From Tiliqua scincoides (lineage: Eukaryota > Chordata > Lepidosauria > Squamata > Scincidae): 64,000 bases of DNA. Shown here in pieces: positions 1 to 11,307 of the stretch. Each line of letters begins with the position of its first letter. Within the stretch, counting starts at the first letter, position 1. The stretch spans positions 33,484,274 to 33,548,273 of the forward strand of contig NC_089824.1 of assembly GCF_035046505.1 (NCBI RefSeq), given 5' to 3'. The translations under genes and the position numbers were made by a program. The notes under the pieces were generated by a model. The model made no database searches, was not told the DNA's origin, and saw nothing but the letters and a program-made list of their open reading frames with translations.

Positions 1-65
1 AAAGGGAGAGGAATAATTGTGCTTAGTACATTATTCCTAGGATATAGAAATGTGGCAAGTCATCT

Positions 66-286
66 GCAGCAACAACTTTTAACATTTTTTAATCTCAGGT
101 CACACTAACAAGGCACTAAAATTGTGAAGGCACACCATTAGTTTTTTGTTTTTTTTACAATTGACAAGTCACACCACACTGCTGATGGGGGGCTCACAAT
201 CTCCTAATGGCCCGATTTATAAATGTCCCTCCCCCAAACTCCCATGACACACCTGCAGACCATGGCATACTGGTTGAAAATCACTG
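66..286. mobile_element. hAT-like MITE, degraded copy
   Basis: Non-autonomous DNA transposon related to the cleaner copy at 21184-21388. Both share an interior about a lost 'toggled' stretch reading 'aaggcacaccatcag' and a 3' terminus of the type GGTTGAAAATCACTGG. The 5' end is decayed, so its exact start and target duplication are uncertain. It lies downstream of the FABP5 3' end. The 1-65 bp before it show nothing I can assign. Confidence 0.6.
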
Positions 287-521
287 GTCTACAGCATAGA
301 TTTTTTTTTCCATGTGACCACTTTTAAATGTTGTATTGACAACTTAACCAAGAAGTTGTTTAAACTAAGATGGCACTTTTATACACACTTCCTAGGACAT
401 ATGCAATATTGAGTAAGTGGAACTTACTTTTAAGGAAGTATGCTTCATATAACATATGCGTTAAAATTCTCTTGAGAACATGCCTTAACTAGAAGCTATC
501 TACTACCTTATTCAGCTAGAC

Positions 522-982
522 CAGGGGTGCCCAAACCCCGGCCCTGGGGCCACATGCGGCCCTCGAGGCCTCTCAACGCGGCCCTCAGGGAGCTCCCAGT
601 CTCCAATGAGCCTCTGGCCCTCCAGTGATTTGTTGGAGTCCACACTGGCCTGACGCAACTGCTGGCAGCGTGAGGGTGACTGTTTGACCTCTCACATGAG
701 CTGTGGGATGAGGGCTCCCTCCACTTCTTGCTGTTTCATGTCTGTGATGCAGTAGCGGCAGCAAAGGAAAGGCCAGCCTTGCTTTGTGCAAGGCCTTTTA
801 TAGGCCTTGAACTATTGCAAGACCTTCATTCATATAAGTTTGTCTTTAATATATTCATTTATGTAAACTTATGTAAATTTATTCAAATTTTAAATGTAAA
901 TTAATTCTTCCCCCCCCCCGGCCCCTGACACAGTGTTGGAGAGCTGATGTGGCCCTCCTGCCAAAAACTTTGGACACCCCTG
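522..982. mobile_element. hAT MITE with perfect 8-bp target duplication
   Basis: The termini are inverted: CAGGGGTGCCCAAA at the left and TTTGGACACCCCTG at the right. Identical 8-bp flanks AGCTAGAC lie at 514-521 and 983-990. An 8-bp duplication with CAGGGG-type ends is the hAT signature. There is no coding capacity. The perfect duplication and well-kept ends suggest a fairly recent insertion. Confidence 0.9.
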
Positions 983-1103
983 AGCTAGACAAACATCCTA
1001 GAATGTCCTTTGAGGTTCAAGGAAAAAATTACAGCACAGTTACAATAGTTCTACTTGAATATTTCAAGTTTAATAGTTCAATAGTTACATCAAGAATTTG
1101 AAA

Positions 1104-1109
1104 TTTATT
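1104..1109 (-). promoter_or_regulatory. Candidate FABP5 polyadenylation signal
   Basis: AATAAA on the minus strand (TTTATT on plus), about 120 nt downstream of the FABP5 stop codon at 1231-1233. The position suits a short 3' UTR. This is a motif-only call. Confidence 0.6.
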
Positions 1110-1230
1110 TGTATACAATACTGATATTTCCAAGATACTTAAGAAAAAGGAGAAGGGATGAAATATGTGGAGTGCAGACTAGCTTTGTTTGTCAGGAAGC
1201 TCCCAAAATCCAAATTGAAAGCCAATGTCT

Positions 1231-4200
1231 TCATGCCTTCTGATAAACTCGAGTACATTTGACACCATTCATGTCACATTCCTGGAAGACAAAGGAAGTT
1301 CATTCATAAAATTATCACTCCAAATTGCTGAAGAACAGATATAGATTCTTTCTAGACCAGAATATAGGTGTGTGTGTCCCATATCTGCGGGGGATGCATT
1401 CCTAGCACCACCACAGATACAGGAACCACAGATATGGCAGAACCCTATCACCATGCCCCTCACACTGTAGTCCCGAACACTGATTACTTATGTTGTTTAT
1501 AGTTGTGCAACAGAACAGGAAGCAGGTTTGCTGCGTTGTCCCCTCTAGCTTCAGGCTGCCTGTCTGCTTGTCTTGCTATAAACTTCCTGCTTACAGCGTC
1601 TGGTTAAAGCAAGTACACAATTCCTTTACATGACTATAAACCTCAACAATGGTAATGGGTGCGGAAGGCGCAGGGAACCGGATCCATGGATACGGAGGGT
1701 TACCGGTATTACATTTCACTTTTCTTTACAAGTTCTGCATGGATAACAGGAGTAAATTCCACTTACTACAACCAATTTCCCATCTACAATCTTTCTTGTT
1801 ATCGTCGTCTCTTTGCCATCCCACTGCTGGTGCTGGATCAATACATTATTATCATCCAAAGTGATAAGGGTCTGTAAGGAAATACAGAATTTTGGCACTT
1901 AGGTAACTTCTTAATAGATTGAATTCAAGTTTTCCTTGTCTGGGGCCTTGGGAAAAATGACAACAGTTATCCACAAAAGAAAGCAAGGGCTCATCTACAT
2001 GATACTTCCTATATTCCTCATTCTGAAGTGAAGTACACAACCAGGATATTTGTGAATCGTTCATTCATAGTTTGTAGAAAAGGTCCTTCTCTAAACGGTT
2101 CCAGGGTGGGAAGGTAAATACAAGAAAGGATCATCTAATAGGGACTTACTGAACCACCTTTCAGAGCACGATACCATAGTCTTTCAAGACTGAAGGTTGC
2201 CAACAAAAAAATATACAACAGCATGAATCAAGAGTATTATCCACCTTGGTGCAGAAGAGGTTTTAGCAGAATCCCGCTTTCACCAATTTCTAATTGGATG
2301 TGGCAGTGTTCTCCTTACCTAAACAAAGGAGTGCATATACAGATCCATGCCAAATTAAACATGTCTGAGAATCCCAGTTCCCTCCCACTTTACTTGCCTA
2401 TTTTCTATGATGGCCTACATCCAGCTCTTCACTCCACCCAAATCCCCTAGTCTCATCCTTCAAAGAGTTGGAGCTCTTCCTTAGTCAAAGGAATCCACAT
2501 CTCCAATGCCCAACCTATTCTTTCTCCCATGAAAGCAGAAATAAGAAAATAAATCCATCAGAAATACAGCACTCTGTACAAATTCTCCTGAAAAAAGAAA
2601 CATGTATGGCTATTAGCACCAACAATTGAGAACAGAAGTACCTTGGATGATCAAAAGATCAGTGAAAAGTAGAACATAAAATATTCCATTAGTGTCCCCC
2701 ATACTGTAGTAATTTCCTTTGAAAAATCCTATGCAGGTGCCACCATATGTGTGGTTTCCCTAATCCCCCTGTTGCGATTATGACTCACCTACTTTGCAAA
2801 AGGTAGATTTTTCATTTCATGAGAACATAGATGCATACTACTAGTGGAGGCAATTGTGACAATGTTCATAGGAAGTCCTCTGGTATCCACTTCTCGTTGG
2901 CGTACTCACAATTGCCTCCTGTAGCATTCTCTAGTGGTATGACTAGGTTCTCACCATTTGCTTCCTGTTCCAATGCAAAATGCCTTTTACAAAGCATTTG
3001 CAAAGAAAGGCGAGTCATAATCATGATGGGGGGACTTGAGTATGGTTCACTGCTATCTGCAGTTTCAGGTATTCATGGTAAAGCAGGAACCTATCTCCAC
3101 AAATACCTAGGGATGCCTGTAATGGCCTTTGTCAAAAACCCAATATTGGTTGACTATGATCAGGGCTGACCCCATACATTATTTTTTTCAAAACTGGAAA
3201 ATTCAAATTGTAGGAAATAGATGCCCACATCTCATTGAAATGAAGTGCTTGTGAAGACTGAAGTTATTTCAGATCTCCCCGATGTAGTGTAGTACAAGCT
3301 GTAGAACCAGTTTGAGAACTTCCATCATTGGGAAGCAAGGGGAAACACTTGGCAACCATTATTCTTATACATGTTTTGCATGGGGCTTTTGCTCCTATCA
3401 CTCTGATCTGGGGCATCCTTATTCATCAGATAATTGTAAAGCAGAAGCTGCATCAGTGGAAAAAAGTCACATATCTTTATAGTTATGTACCAAGATCAGG
3501 TTGTGCCAGTTTGGAGAAGAAGACTTTCAAAGGCATCATCACCTTGGGCCACGGCCTATGCCAGGAAAGTCAGGCTCCTGAATACTAGCCAGAGCCACAG
3601 AGCTCACCCAGAGAAAATGCAACTGAATCAAACAGGGTCAATGACCTGAGAATTATAGCTCTGAATCAGTTATCATATGTATAATTCCTCTTTTGTTGAA
3701 TGAGTACGAGGAACTGGGGCATGAAACCAGAGACTCATACTCTCTTATTAAACCAGAAGGTGTTTTTTTTAAGCAGTTGCACTCAGAATGGTCAAGAACC
3801 GCATGGTCCATTAACAAATATATCCAAAACCAATTGTTGTTTTAATAGCTTTTTTAGAACCACCTCACACATCACATAAAAACTTTCCCACTAGTTTGAT
3901 GTGTTACTTGGTCCCACTATATGACTGTCACTTAGAACTTTGCTCATAAGTCTAGGATATCTAAATATTTTGAGGCCGCACATTTTTCACATTTGTATCC
4001 CACTCTTCCTCCAGGGAGCACAGGGCAGTGTACATGGTTGCTTTCCTCCTTTTCTCTTCACAACAATCCTGTAAAGTAGCTGAGCCTGGGAGATGGTGAC
4101 TAGTCCAAGGTCACCCAGCCCTTTAAAATGGCTGCGGGAAGCTTCAGAATACTAGTGGAGAAGCAAGGGGCCACAGCCAAGAACAGCCTGCAAAAGATAG

Positions 4201-7200
4201 ATAGCAATTCTGTTCCCCATGGATAACCAGACCGGACTTTATGTCTTTAATGAGGTACTGACTTGCTCCTTGAGATAAACCTCAGAAGTGAAGACCTAAC
4301 CAGCAATTGCACCAGCATTTCACTGTAGGTTCAGGGACAAATGCTGGCACAGACAGACCATTTCACGTCTGCTTGGTAGAACATGATTCCATTTACCTTA
4401 GTTTTTCGGCCATCTATCGTATCTTCATCAAATGGTTTGTTCAGTGTGAAGGTGAGTTCTGAGGTTTTGAATGTGCTTTCTGTTTTCACTGTGATCTCAT
4501 CTCCATTCTTGATAAAAGTAACATCTGGCTTGGCCATACTTCCCAACTTCCTCATGGCCATGCCCACACCTATAAAAGGGAAAGCAAGAGCCTATCAACC
4601 AAGCACAGTCATTATGATTAGCTAATTTTAATTACCAACGTGTGCAGGAAGAAGAAATCAAGTGAATCAGGAGACAGGTAACATGATGTTCATCAAAGCC
4701 ACTTTAATTTCATTCTGCTTTTGCAAGGCCCACAGGTCTTTTGCAAAGCCTTGAGTGTATTACAAAACAAGTTCCACCCCAGCTGCTATTATATATCAGA
4801 TTTTCTCAACTGAACTTTAGAAAATGAAATTAATCAATTTGGACAAAAACATTTCTATCCATTGTTCTGCAATAAGGTTAGAAGGTCATTTTCTCATAAC
4901 AAATTATTATTAATTGTTATTATTTCAATACCATCTGGTCAGACCACTTTCTGGAGAGAAATAAATATCCAATAAGAAAAAAACCCTAAATTTTACACTG
5001 TTGTCCCTGTAGTCCTACTCTGCTGATATCCACAGGTGTTTGTAAGATATTCAAGTCTTCCAAAGAGTTAATATTCTCTTACAGCCGATGGTTCTCAAAC
5101 TTCTTAGTACCAGGACCCAGTTCTTAGGATAACAATCTGTTAGGACCCACTGGAATGATGGCATGGCCAGAAGTGACATCATAAATCAGGAAGATTTAAT
5201 ACCCACCATAAACAAAATCAATTCAATTAAGTAAGGGCCCAATCCTATCCAACTTTACAGCACTGATGCAGACATTCCAACAAGGCATGCACTGTATTCT
5301 GTGGAAGGAGGGCAGTCACAGAGGCCTCCTCAAGAAAAGGGAATGTTTGTTCCTTTATCTTGGGGCTGCATTGCAGCTGCATCAGAGCTAGAAAGTTGGA
5401 TAGAACTGGGCCCTAAGTAAAAGTTTACAATAATTTTAAAAATTTATTAAAAATAAAGAATTTACTTAACCCTCCCAAGTAGCTACTGATCTGTTTAAAA
5501 ATTAAAAACAAACTCCCCAAACATCCCAAAGGCTGCAAAATCCTATCCACACTTAGGTCCCAATCCCATCCAACTTTCCAGCTCTGATGTAGTTACAATG
5601 CAGCTCTATAGCATGGGAATACATGTTCCCATACCTTGAGAAGCCCCCAGTGACTGCCCCTCCACCACAGGATGCAGCGCACACCCCACTGATATCAGCA
5701 CCAGCACTGGAAAATTGGATAGGATTGGGCCCTTACCTGGGAGTAAGCCCCATTGACTATCATTGTTAAAAGCCTATACATATTAGCCTGTTCAAAGTAC
5801 AGATCTATAACATTTCCCCAAATCCAATCACATACCATGATTGCATCAAGACTAATGTATTAAAAATAAAATACACATCGAAATGAATGAGGACCCACCT
5901 GAAATTGGCTTGCGACCCACCTAGTGGGTGCTGACCTACAATCTGAGAAACACTGCTTACAGCACAATCCTATCCATGTCTACTCAGAATCCTATGCATG
6001 TCTATCTCATTGCGTTCAATGAGATTTACTCCCAGGCAAGTGTGTATAGGACTGTAGGCTTAATGAACTTAAGCATGTTAACTGAAGAACTCCAGTCCCT
6101 ATGTTCGTGAGATTGACTGGAGTACATCTAGACTTCTTGCCCTACTGCTGGAGTCTCAGTCTTCATTAAAATCAGAAAAATAAAGGCTGATTCACATAAT
6201 AAAAGCCTGTTCACCATTTCACAGCTGCAACCTTATGTGTCAATTCGTATTACAGAGCATCTATTACGCATAAAGGTTTCATGGCAGCTCATACAGAATG
6301 CTTTCCAGTGCAACACTGAAAGTTCATTAAGAAATGGAGAGGTTCACTTATATAAGTACAGTTTTCCAACCTCCTACTAATACGTTTAACCTGCTTCCTA
6401 GAAATGCTAACAAAAGGTTTGAAGATTCCCCCAATTTTTGAAAGACGCATACAATACAAGCCACTGAATTGTCATGTACACCCTGCATTGCAGACTGGTC
6501 CTGCTATAGTACCCATTTGCTGGGTGCAAGATCCTCATGAATGAAAGAATGAGTATGTGCACCATGAGACCATGTGGTAGTAATCCAGGCCTCCACAACT
6601 TGCACCACTACCCTGGCGCTTGACAATCCCTATCTTTTGGCAGTTCCAGGAAATAGGCAAAGATAAATGTATCAAGTTCCCATCAGGCAAGTCAGTTGCA
6701 TTTGGCTTGATGAGCCACACAGCTACACATCCCTTCCCCCCCCCATACTTCTCATGACTCAGTGGTAGGGGCAAGAATATGCTGCAGTTCTGTCATTCTA
6801 GAGCATTTTTATTTTACTAGGATTATAGTCCACTTTTCTTCCACCATGGAATTCAAAGCAGTATATACAGCCTTTCTCAGGTGGTCTCCCATCTGGTCAG
6901 GCACAGAACAGACCTAGATCTGTTTTGATTCATAAAGGTGGCTGGGTCATCTGTTCCAAGACTATGACTTGGGAAAGCACTTTCCATTAGCAAACAGAGG
7001 TTTCTACTCCTTAAAGTTGCAGAGATAGGCTTGAAATGCCACACAGGTCAAAAGTAGAAGTTCAGTCATAAATGTAGCCCTTGGGCTGTCCCCCAAGAAG
7101 AGCATGAACAGAAATAATTGTGTAAAGCAGGCATCTTTGTGTGACTTAGGCTGCAATGCTGTTATACATTTTCCTGGGACTAAACTCTATTGACCACTAT

Positions 7201-9081
7201 GAGATTTCCTTTTGAGTAGATATGCATAAGATTGTGCTGCAAACCTTATGTGCATAATTTATGCTCACCACAAAATTCAGCTGGTTCTGCAAAATTTACA
7301 TTACTAGCAGAGAATTTAGCCTGGAGTGAGGATATGCAGCCCTACTGAAAAAGCCAGTGTTGAACTCGATCATTTCACATTAATTTTACTAAGCCACCAG
7401 GAAAGAATTAGGGAAAAAAAATTAACAAAACAGCCAGATGTTCATTCAAGAAATGCTTATTCTTTCCAGTTTTAGCCTCAGCAGGACCTATTGCTGTCTA
7501 AACAAACCATAACTTGGCAGGTCTAGCAATGCAGTACAAAATTATTCATCCCTAATCCGATGAGTGTACTATTCACTTTATTAATTGGAAAGAGGACCAT
7601 ATCACATCATTCAGCTAACCTGCATCCTCATGTGCATAGATATATAGGCATATTTCCAATGCTGCAGTGAAGCAATCAAAGCCAAATATTTAGATACAAC
7701 AATAATTCTAAGGCTGCAATCCTTTATACACATTTTTCTGGGAGAAATCTCTATTTAACACAATAGGACTTACTTCATAGTAGACATGCATAAGATTACA
7801 CTGTAAATGACCCACATACAGTTGGACAAGCCATTGCACATTATCTTCTGCAGCTACTCCCCAGGTTCACTGCCAATTTAATGTGCATATATTACTCAGT
7901 ATAATAAGAACTGCAGGAAGTATTAGCCAGCAATCAGAGGCTTTGCTGACTGCTCCTTTTATTTTCTGATTCAAGCGAAGTCTCAGCAAAAAAACAAAAC
8001 TGTGTTCATATGAAAAATGTCTCTCACCAGTTCCTCACTCTGTCGTCCTCCTCCCTCTCACACATACACACACATTTGGATATTGTTTCAAATGTAACAC
8101 TAGCTGCATGAGATGTGGTGTGTGTTTGTGTGTGTGTGTGTTTAAAAGAGAACACCTTCACAGACCTTGGACAGAGCATTCAGTCTCCCAGAAACAGAGT
8201 GAAATGAGACACAAAGCTCTCATAATCTTGATTCCCGAAAGAGCCAGGAGCAACAGACGTGCTTCCAGGAGGGGAAAAAGGAATCTGTTCCCATGCCTCT
8301 TCATACTCCTCCACCCATAAAGAAAGTCAGGTAAACTGGGTGCACTTGCACAAGATAAACTGCATTCTGACAGCTCAGCAACAATGGCATTTCAGATACT
8401 GTGGCAATTTTAAACTGATCCAAGAGAATTACAATGTAGACACCATTGTGTACACACACAGTTATCATTTAAAACAAATCTCTGAAATAATTTCATCCAG
8501 AATCATCATTTTAAAGACTAACATCACCACTGAAGTGGGTTTTACAGCACAGCGTTTGACTGAAATCCCACATTTAAACAGGCCAGAGCTCACAGTATCC
8601 AGTGGGATACACCCACATCAGTGGCCACAGGGACGCAGCTTGTATCTCTGGGTGCTAACACTACGCACAAGTAGTCATGTACGCGCTGTATACTCAAAAG
8701 GGGGGAAAAAAACCACCTTCTTCTTTACCTTCTTGTGGCATAATTAGCTCAGCTCAGGCTACAATCCTAGACACACTTCCCTAGCCACACACAGAAAACA
8801 ATGGGACTTACTTCTGAGTAGACCTGCAAAGCTGCCTAGCCCCCCCTTCTGTTTCTCTCTCTGCATGCTACCCCCTTTTTAACCCCCTCATATTATTCAA
8901 TCCAGTGTGAAATCTCCAGCTCCCCTTAGAGTTTTTCCATCCCATATACATATGTGGATCGCTCTTCTGCTTGCCAGCTCCCTCCACGCAGCCTGGCCTT
9001 ACCGATCGCCTTCATATAGTCCTCGAAGCCCTCGCTGGAGACCAGGCTCCATTTGCCCAGGAAGCAGTCGATGCTGGCCAT
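1231..9081 (-). CDS. FABP5: Fatty acid-binding protein 5-like (four exons)
   Basis: Cytosolic intracellular lipid-binding protein, a ten-strand beta barrel that carries long-chain fatty acids. Exons: 1 at 9003-9081 (79 bp), 2 at 4397-4569 (173 bp), 3 at 1767-1871 (105 bp), 4 at 1231-1281 (51 bp with TGA). All introns are GT-AG with strong donors (GTAAGG, GTAAAT, GTAAGT), and intron phases match the FABP family. The joined protein has 135 residues, the length of human FABP5; exon 1 and 2 lengths are also the same as human FABP5. Visible features: N-terminal [19 protein letters not shown], the MAKPD and KTESTFK segments, [12 protein letters not shown], and the C-terminal ligand-carboxylate pair R-x-Y in CTRVY. 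Cysteines in ECDMNGVKC sit where FABP5 has its C120/C127 pair. Exon 3 is one codon longer than in human FABP5 and exon 4 one shorter. FABP4 or another tandem paralogue is possible, but length, the cysteine pair and the HQQWDGKE segment favour FABP5. Introns are rich in MITEs. Start chosen for exon length and family agreement. Confidence 0.93.
2161..2210 (+). repeat. 3' stub of the ~470-bp retroposed repeat
   Basis: About 45 bp match the 3' end of the repeat found whole at 56517-56985, including the hairpin AGTCTTTCAAGACT, followed by an A-rich stretch. It lies in FABP5 intron 2. A 5'-truncated copy with an A-rich tail is what reverse-transcription-primed insertion gives. Confidence 0.7.
3985..4150 (-). 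repeat. tRNA-derived SINE fragment
   Basis: Read on the minus strand it contains the pattern 'gggtgaccttggac..agtcaccatctccc..caggattgttgtgaaga', typical of the reptile/amniote tRNA-derived SINE also seen at 43860-44010 and 58737-58890. Located in FABP5 intron 2 and diverged. Confidence 0.6.
5235..5413. mobile_element. Harbinger-like MITE (GGGCCCAATCC family)
   Basis: About 180 bp with inverted termini GGGCCCAATCCTATCCAAC / GGGCCC and flanking TAA on both sides (5232-5234, 5414-5416). Nested in the hAT MITE. The 3-bp TWA duplication points to PIF/Harbinger. Confidence 0.75.
5556..5732. mobile_element. Harbinger-like MITE, TTA duplication proven by an empty site
   Basis: Same family as 5235-5413. 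It interrupts the hAT MITE sequence CACACTTA...CC, and TTA is present on both sides (5553-5555, 5733-5735). The sister hAT copy at 50565-50933 has the uninterrupted site near 50705, so the 3-bp duplication is directly visible. Confidence 0.85.
5962..6062. mobile_element. Short palindromic MITE (~90 bp, CAATCCTATGCA family)
   Basis: Nearly the whole unit can fold back: 'acaatcctatccatgtctactc' is followed by an inverted 'gtgtataggactgta', with the inner sequence 'ttactcccaggcaag'. One of at least fifteen copies in this window. The left arm contains a small internal duplication. Confidence 0.65.
7149..7243. mobile_element. Short palindromic MITE (~90 bp family)
   Basis: Starts 'ggctgcaatgctgt' and ends 'gcataagattgtgctgc' with 'ttttgagtagatatgc' inside. 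Diverged copy in FABP5 intron 1. Confidence 0.65.
7711..7807. mobile_element. Short palindromic MITE (~90 bp family)
   Basis: Starts 'aaggctgcaatcctt' and ends 'gcataagattacactgtaaat'. TAA occurs at both flanks, as in the longer Harbinger-like family. Located in FABP5 intron 1. Confidence 0.65.
8757..8838. mobile_element. Short palindromic MITE (~90 bp family)
   Basis: Contains 'ggctacaatcctag' and 'atgggacttacttctgagta'; the right end is decayed. It lies about 165 bp inside FABP5 intron 1 from exon 1. Confidence 0.6.
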
Positions 9082-9480
9082 TGCGCTGCTTGCAGAGGGA
9101 TGCCCAGGAGCGACAGGCAGCCAAAGCTCTTGGAGCGGCGGAGGGAGGCAGGCCGGGCGCGTCTTTATCCTGATGTCCCAGCCATGTGCTGCCGCCAGGG
9201 GCCAATGGCGATGCGCGACGTCAGGGATGCCCGCTGCTCTCCGGCGCACGGAGCCTGCCTGTGGGCGTCGAGGCTGCGCGCCGGGCGGCCGCCGGATGAG
9301 TGGCTGGGGGCACTAAGTGCTTCTTGCCCCCGCTCCGGTCAGACAAGTCATGTCATCGCTGCCGGTGCGCTGCCCCCGAGCCAGGCTTCGCCCAGGACTG
9401 GAGCCTCCCTGGATCTGCCTACATTTCGGGTTCCCTGCAGAAAGGGAGGGATGCCTCGGGTGGCGAGAGGCGGGCTGGGA
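9082..9480 (-). promoter_or_regulatory. FABP5 CpG-rich promoter region
   Basis: The sequence directly upstream of the FABP5 start, continuing into exon 1, is GC-rich and dense in CpG (for example around 9131-9165 and 9245-9300), in contrast to the AT-rich surroundings. This fits a CpG-island promoter. Overlapping open frames here are a by-product of GC content. Confidence 0.7.
9164..9169 (-). promoter_or_regulatory. TATA-like box of FABP5
   Basis: GATAAA on the minus strand in the context GGATAAAGACGC, about 85 bp upstream of the ATG. It would place transcription start near 9135-9140. Motif-only inference. Confidence 0.4.
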
Positions 9481-9869
9481 GCCCATGCCTACTCAGAAGT
9501 AAGTCCCATTATAGTCAATGGCACTTACTCCCAGGTAAGTGTGGATGGGATTGTAGCTTGCCTTTCCGTCACAGACGTTCAGCACCCCGATAGGCTCTCA
9601 TTAGGGCTGCAATCCTATCCACACTTACCTGGGAGAAAGCCCATTGACTTACTTCTGAGTAGACATGCATAGGATTGGACTATAGAGCTACAGTCCTTGC
9701 CACACTTTCCTGAGAGTAAGTGCCATTGACTATAAGGGCACTTACTTCTGAGCAGGCATGCATAGGATTGGGCTGTAGGGTTACAATCCTATCCGCACTT
9801 TCCTGTGATTAAGCCCCATTGACTATAACAGGATGTACTTCTGAGTAGACTTGCATTGGATTGGGAAAG
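9478..9869. repeat. Tandem cluster of four short MITEs upstream of FABP5
   Basis: Four copies of the ~90-bp palindromic MITE sit side by side: about 9478-9559, 9603-9685, 9687-9775 and 9777-9868. The last three are head to tail with a period near 87 bp. They differ from each other by several substitutions, so the array is not brand new. It lies 400-790 bp upstream of the FABP5 start codon. Confidence 0.8.
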
Positions 9870-10039
9870 GAAACCAAAACCAAACCAAACTGAAAGAATG
9901 GAATCGACATTTCCAGGGGCCATTTGTTGTCATGCTTCTTAGAGCATATATCCATTGTAGGAGATCTTTCTCCCTCATCTCCTTCCCCCTGACACCCCCC
10001 CCCCGTTTTACTCTGCCAGATCCAGAACCCCATGTTAGG

Positions 10040-10400
10040 CATTCCAGCCTGACCTGGGGCATCTCAACCCTGTGCCAGCAAAATAGCTGGCACAGACTTG
10101 AGAAGCCCCATTGTGGGGCTTGGGACTCTGGGGGGATGGGAGGGGACAGGGACAAAAGTCCCCTTCCCCCTAGGAGACCTCCAGATGCTTCCAGGTGCCC
10201 ACTGGATGCAGCAGTAACCATTTTTGCACTCCTGCTCCAGTAGTGCTGGAAAGCTTAGGATTGGGCTGTGAAGCAACCACAATGCAGCTCAAAATAAGGG
10301 AATAAATATTTCCTTACATTAAGGTGGCCTCCATGATTGCCCCTCCCCACTGCAGAATGCAGCACAACCCCATTGGCATGGCTGCATTGGCATCCCCAAA
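10040..10400. mobile_element. Harbinger-like non-autonomous element, rearranged
   Basis: 10256-10395 matches the interior of the GGGCCCAATCC MITE family ('gcaatgcagctcaaaataagggaa', 'gcagaatgcagcacaacccc'). 10040-10255 resembles a longer relative seen at 49395-49595 ('gtgccagcaaaatagctggcacag'). Boundaries are uncertain. No gene between 9870 and 10040. Confidence 0.5.
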
Positions 10401-10536
10401 CAGGAATGTCTTCACTTTGCATTGGAAAAGACAGCTAAAGAGGGAGCAAGTCCATTTTTTTAGGTGATTCCCACTGCTACAAAATAAGTGGTGATTTTGC
10501 ACAAATTCATAACGTTAGATTGATGATGCAAGTAAC

Positions 10537-10622
10537 AGCCCAATCCTATGCATGTCTACTCAGAAGTAAGTCCCTTAAACAGCGGCTTACTCCCCAGTAA
10601 GTGTGGATAGGATTGGGCTATA
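10537..10622. mobile_element. Short palindromic MITE (~90 bp family)
   Basis: 'agcccaatcctatgcatgtc' at the left and 'gtgtggataggattgggct' at the right form near-perfect inverted ends around 'agaagtaagtccc'. A well-preserved copy. 10623-11300 shows no gene and no repeat I can name. Confidence 0.75.
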
Positions 10623-11307
10623 AGACCTCTCCCCACCCTAAGTGGCCAGTTTCATTCTTCAAGTCAGCCACTGTTGAATTGTCAGAACTAATTCTGAACC
10701 TGTGTAATGTTTTCAGTTGTTTTTTTTTAATAGATGTTATAGGGCCTGGTACACCAAAGCTCTCTCCAGAGTGTGCCCTTCTGAGACATTTTCCCCCTCA
10801 TTCCATCTCTCATATGTTCTGAAGCATAAACATGCCTTAAAATTTACATTGGCTAGTAAGCATACTAGCCATGACTAGTAATAGGAAATGGATTTCAAAA
10901 TGTTTTGCTTCTCTTTTCTATTACATATTAGCAATATTTATACACAACACAAAAAGCAGGAGAGAAAGCAAAAGGTACTCAACAAACCTTTAAGGGCCAA
11001 GCTAGATGTGCACCTATTACAATCAGGGACTTAGGTCTGACTCCATTTTGCAAACCTGCAGACATGTTGTAGTAGCTGTGGGACTGGGACTAATTGGAAG
11101 TTGAGAAAGAAGCTCCTTATCTTGAGTTTCACTTTGGCCAGGTGATTAGGTGTTACTTAATAACAGGCCAGACTTCAAAGCTTTGCTGATTGAAAATTGG
11201 ATACAGCTATGATTCTTCAGTGGGGAGTGAGTGATCAATGGTAGCCTCAGGTGATGAGATTGTATTCCAGCAGCTTCTACTACTAGACTGAACCTTTGGT
11301 TGACTAA

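Larger units (their letters stand above)
5086..5955. mobile_element. hAT MITE carrying two nested Harbinger-like MITEs
   Basis: Outer element with CAGTGGTTCTCAAAC-type inverted ends (left end now CGATGG, right end GAGAAACACTG) and a perfect 8-bp target duplication CTTACAGC at 5078-5085 and 5956-5963. Without the two nested insertions it is about 510 bp; sister copies at 50565-50933 and 60378-60739 are about 365 bp. Located in FABP5 intron 1. Confidence 0.9.

Noticed and set aside
8971-9672. 233-codon open frame across the FABP5 promoter (plus strand)
   Set aside because: GC-rich promoter sequence antisense to FABP5 exon 1, running into MITEs; no family resemblance.
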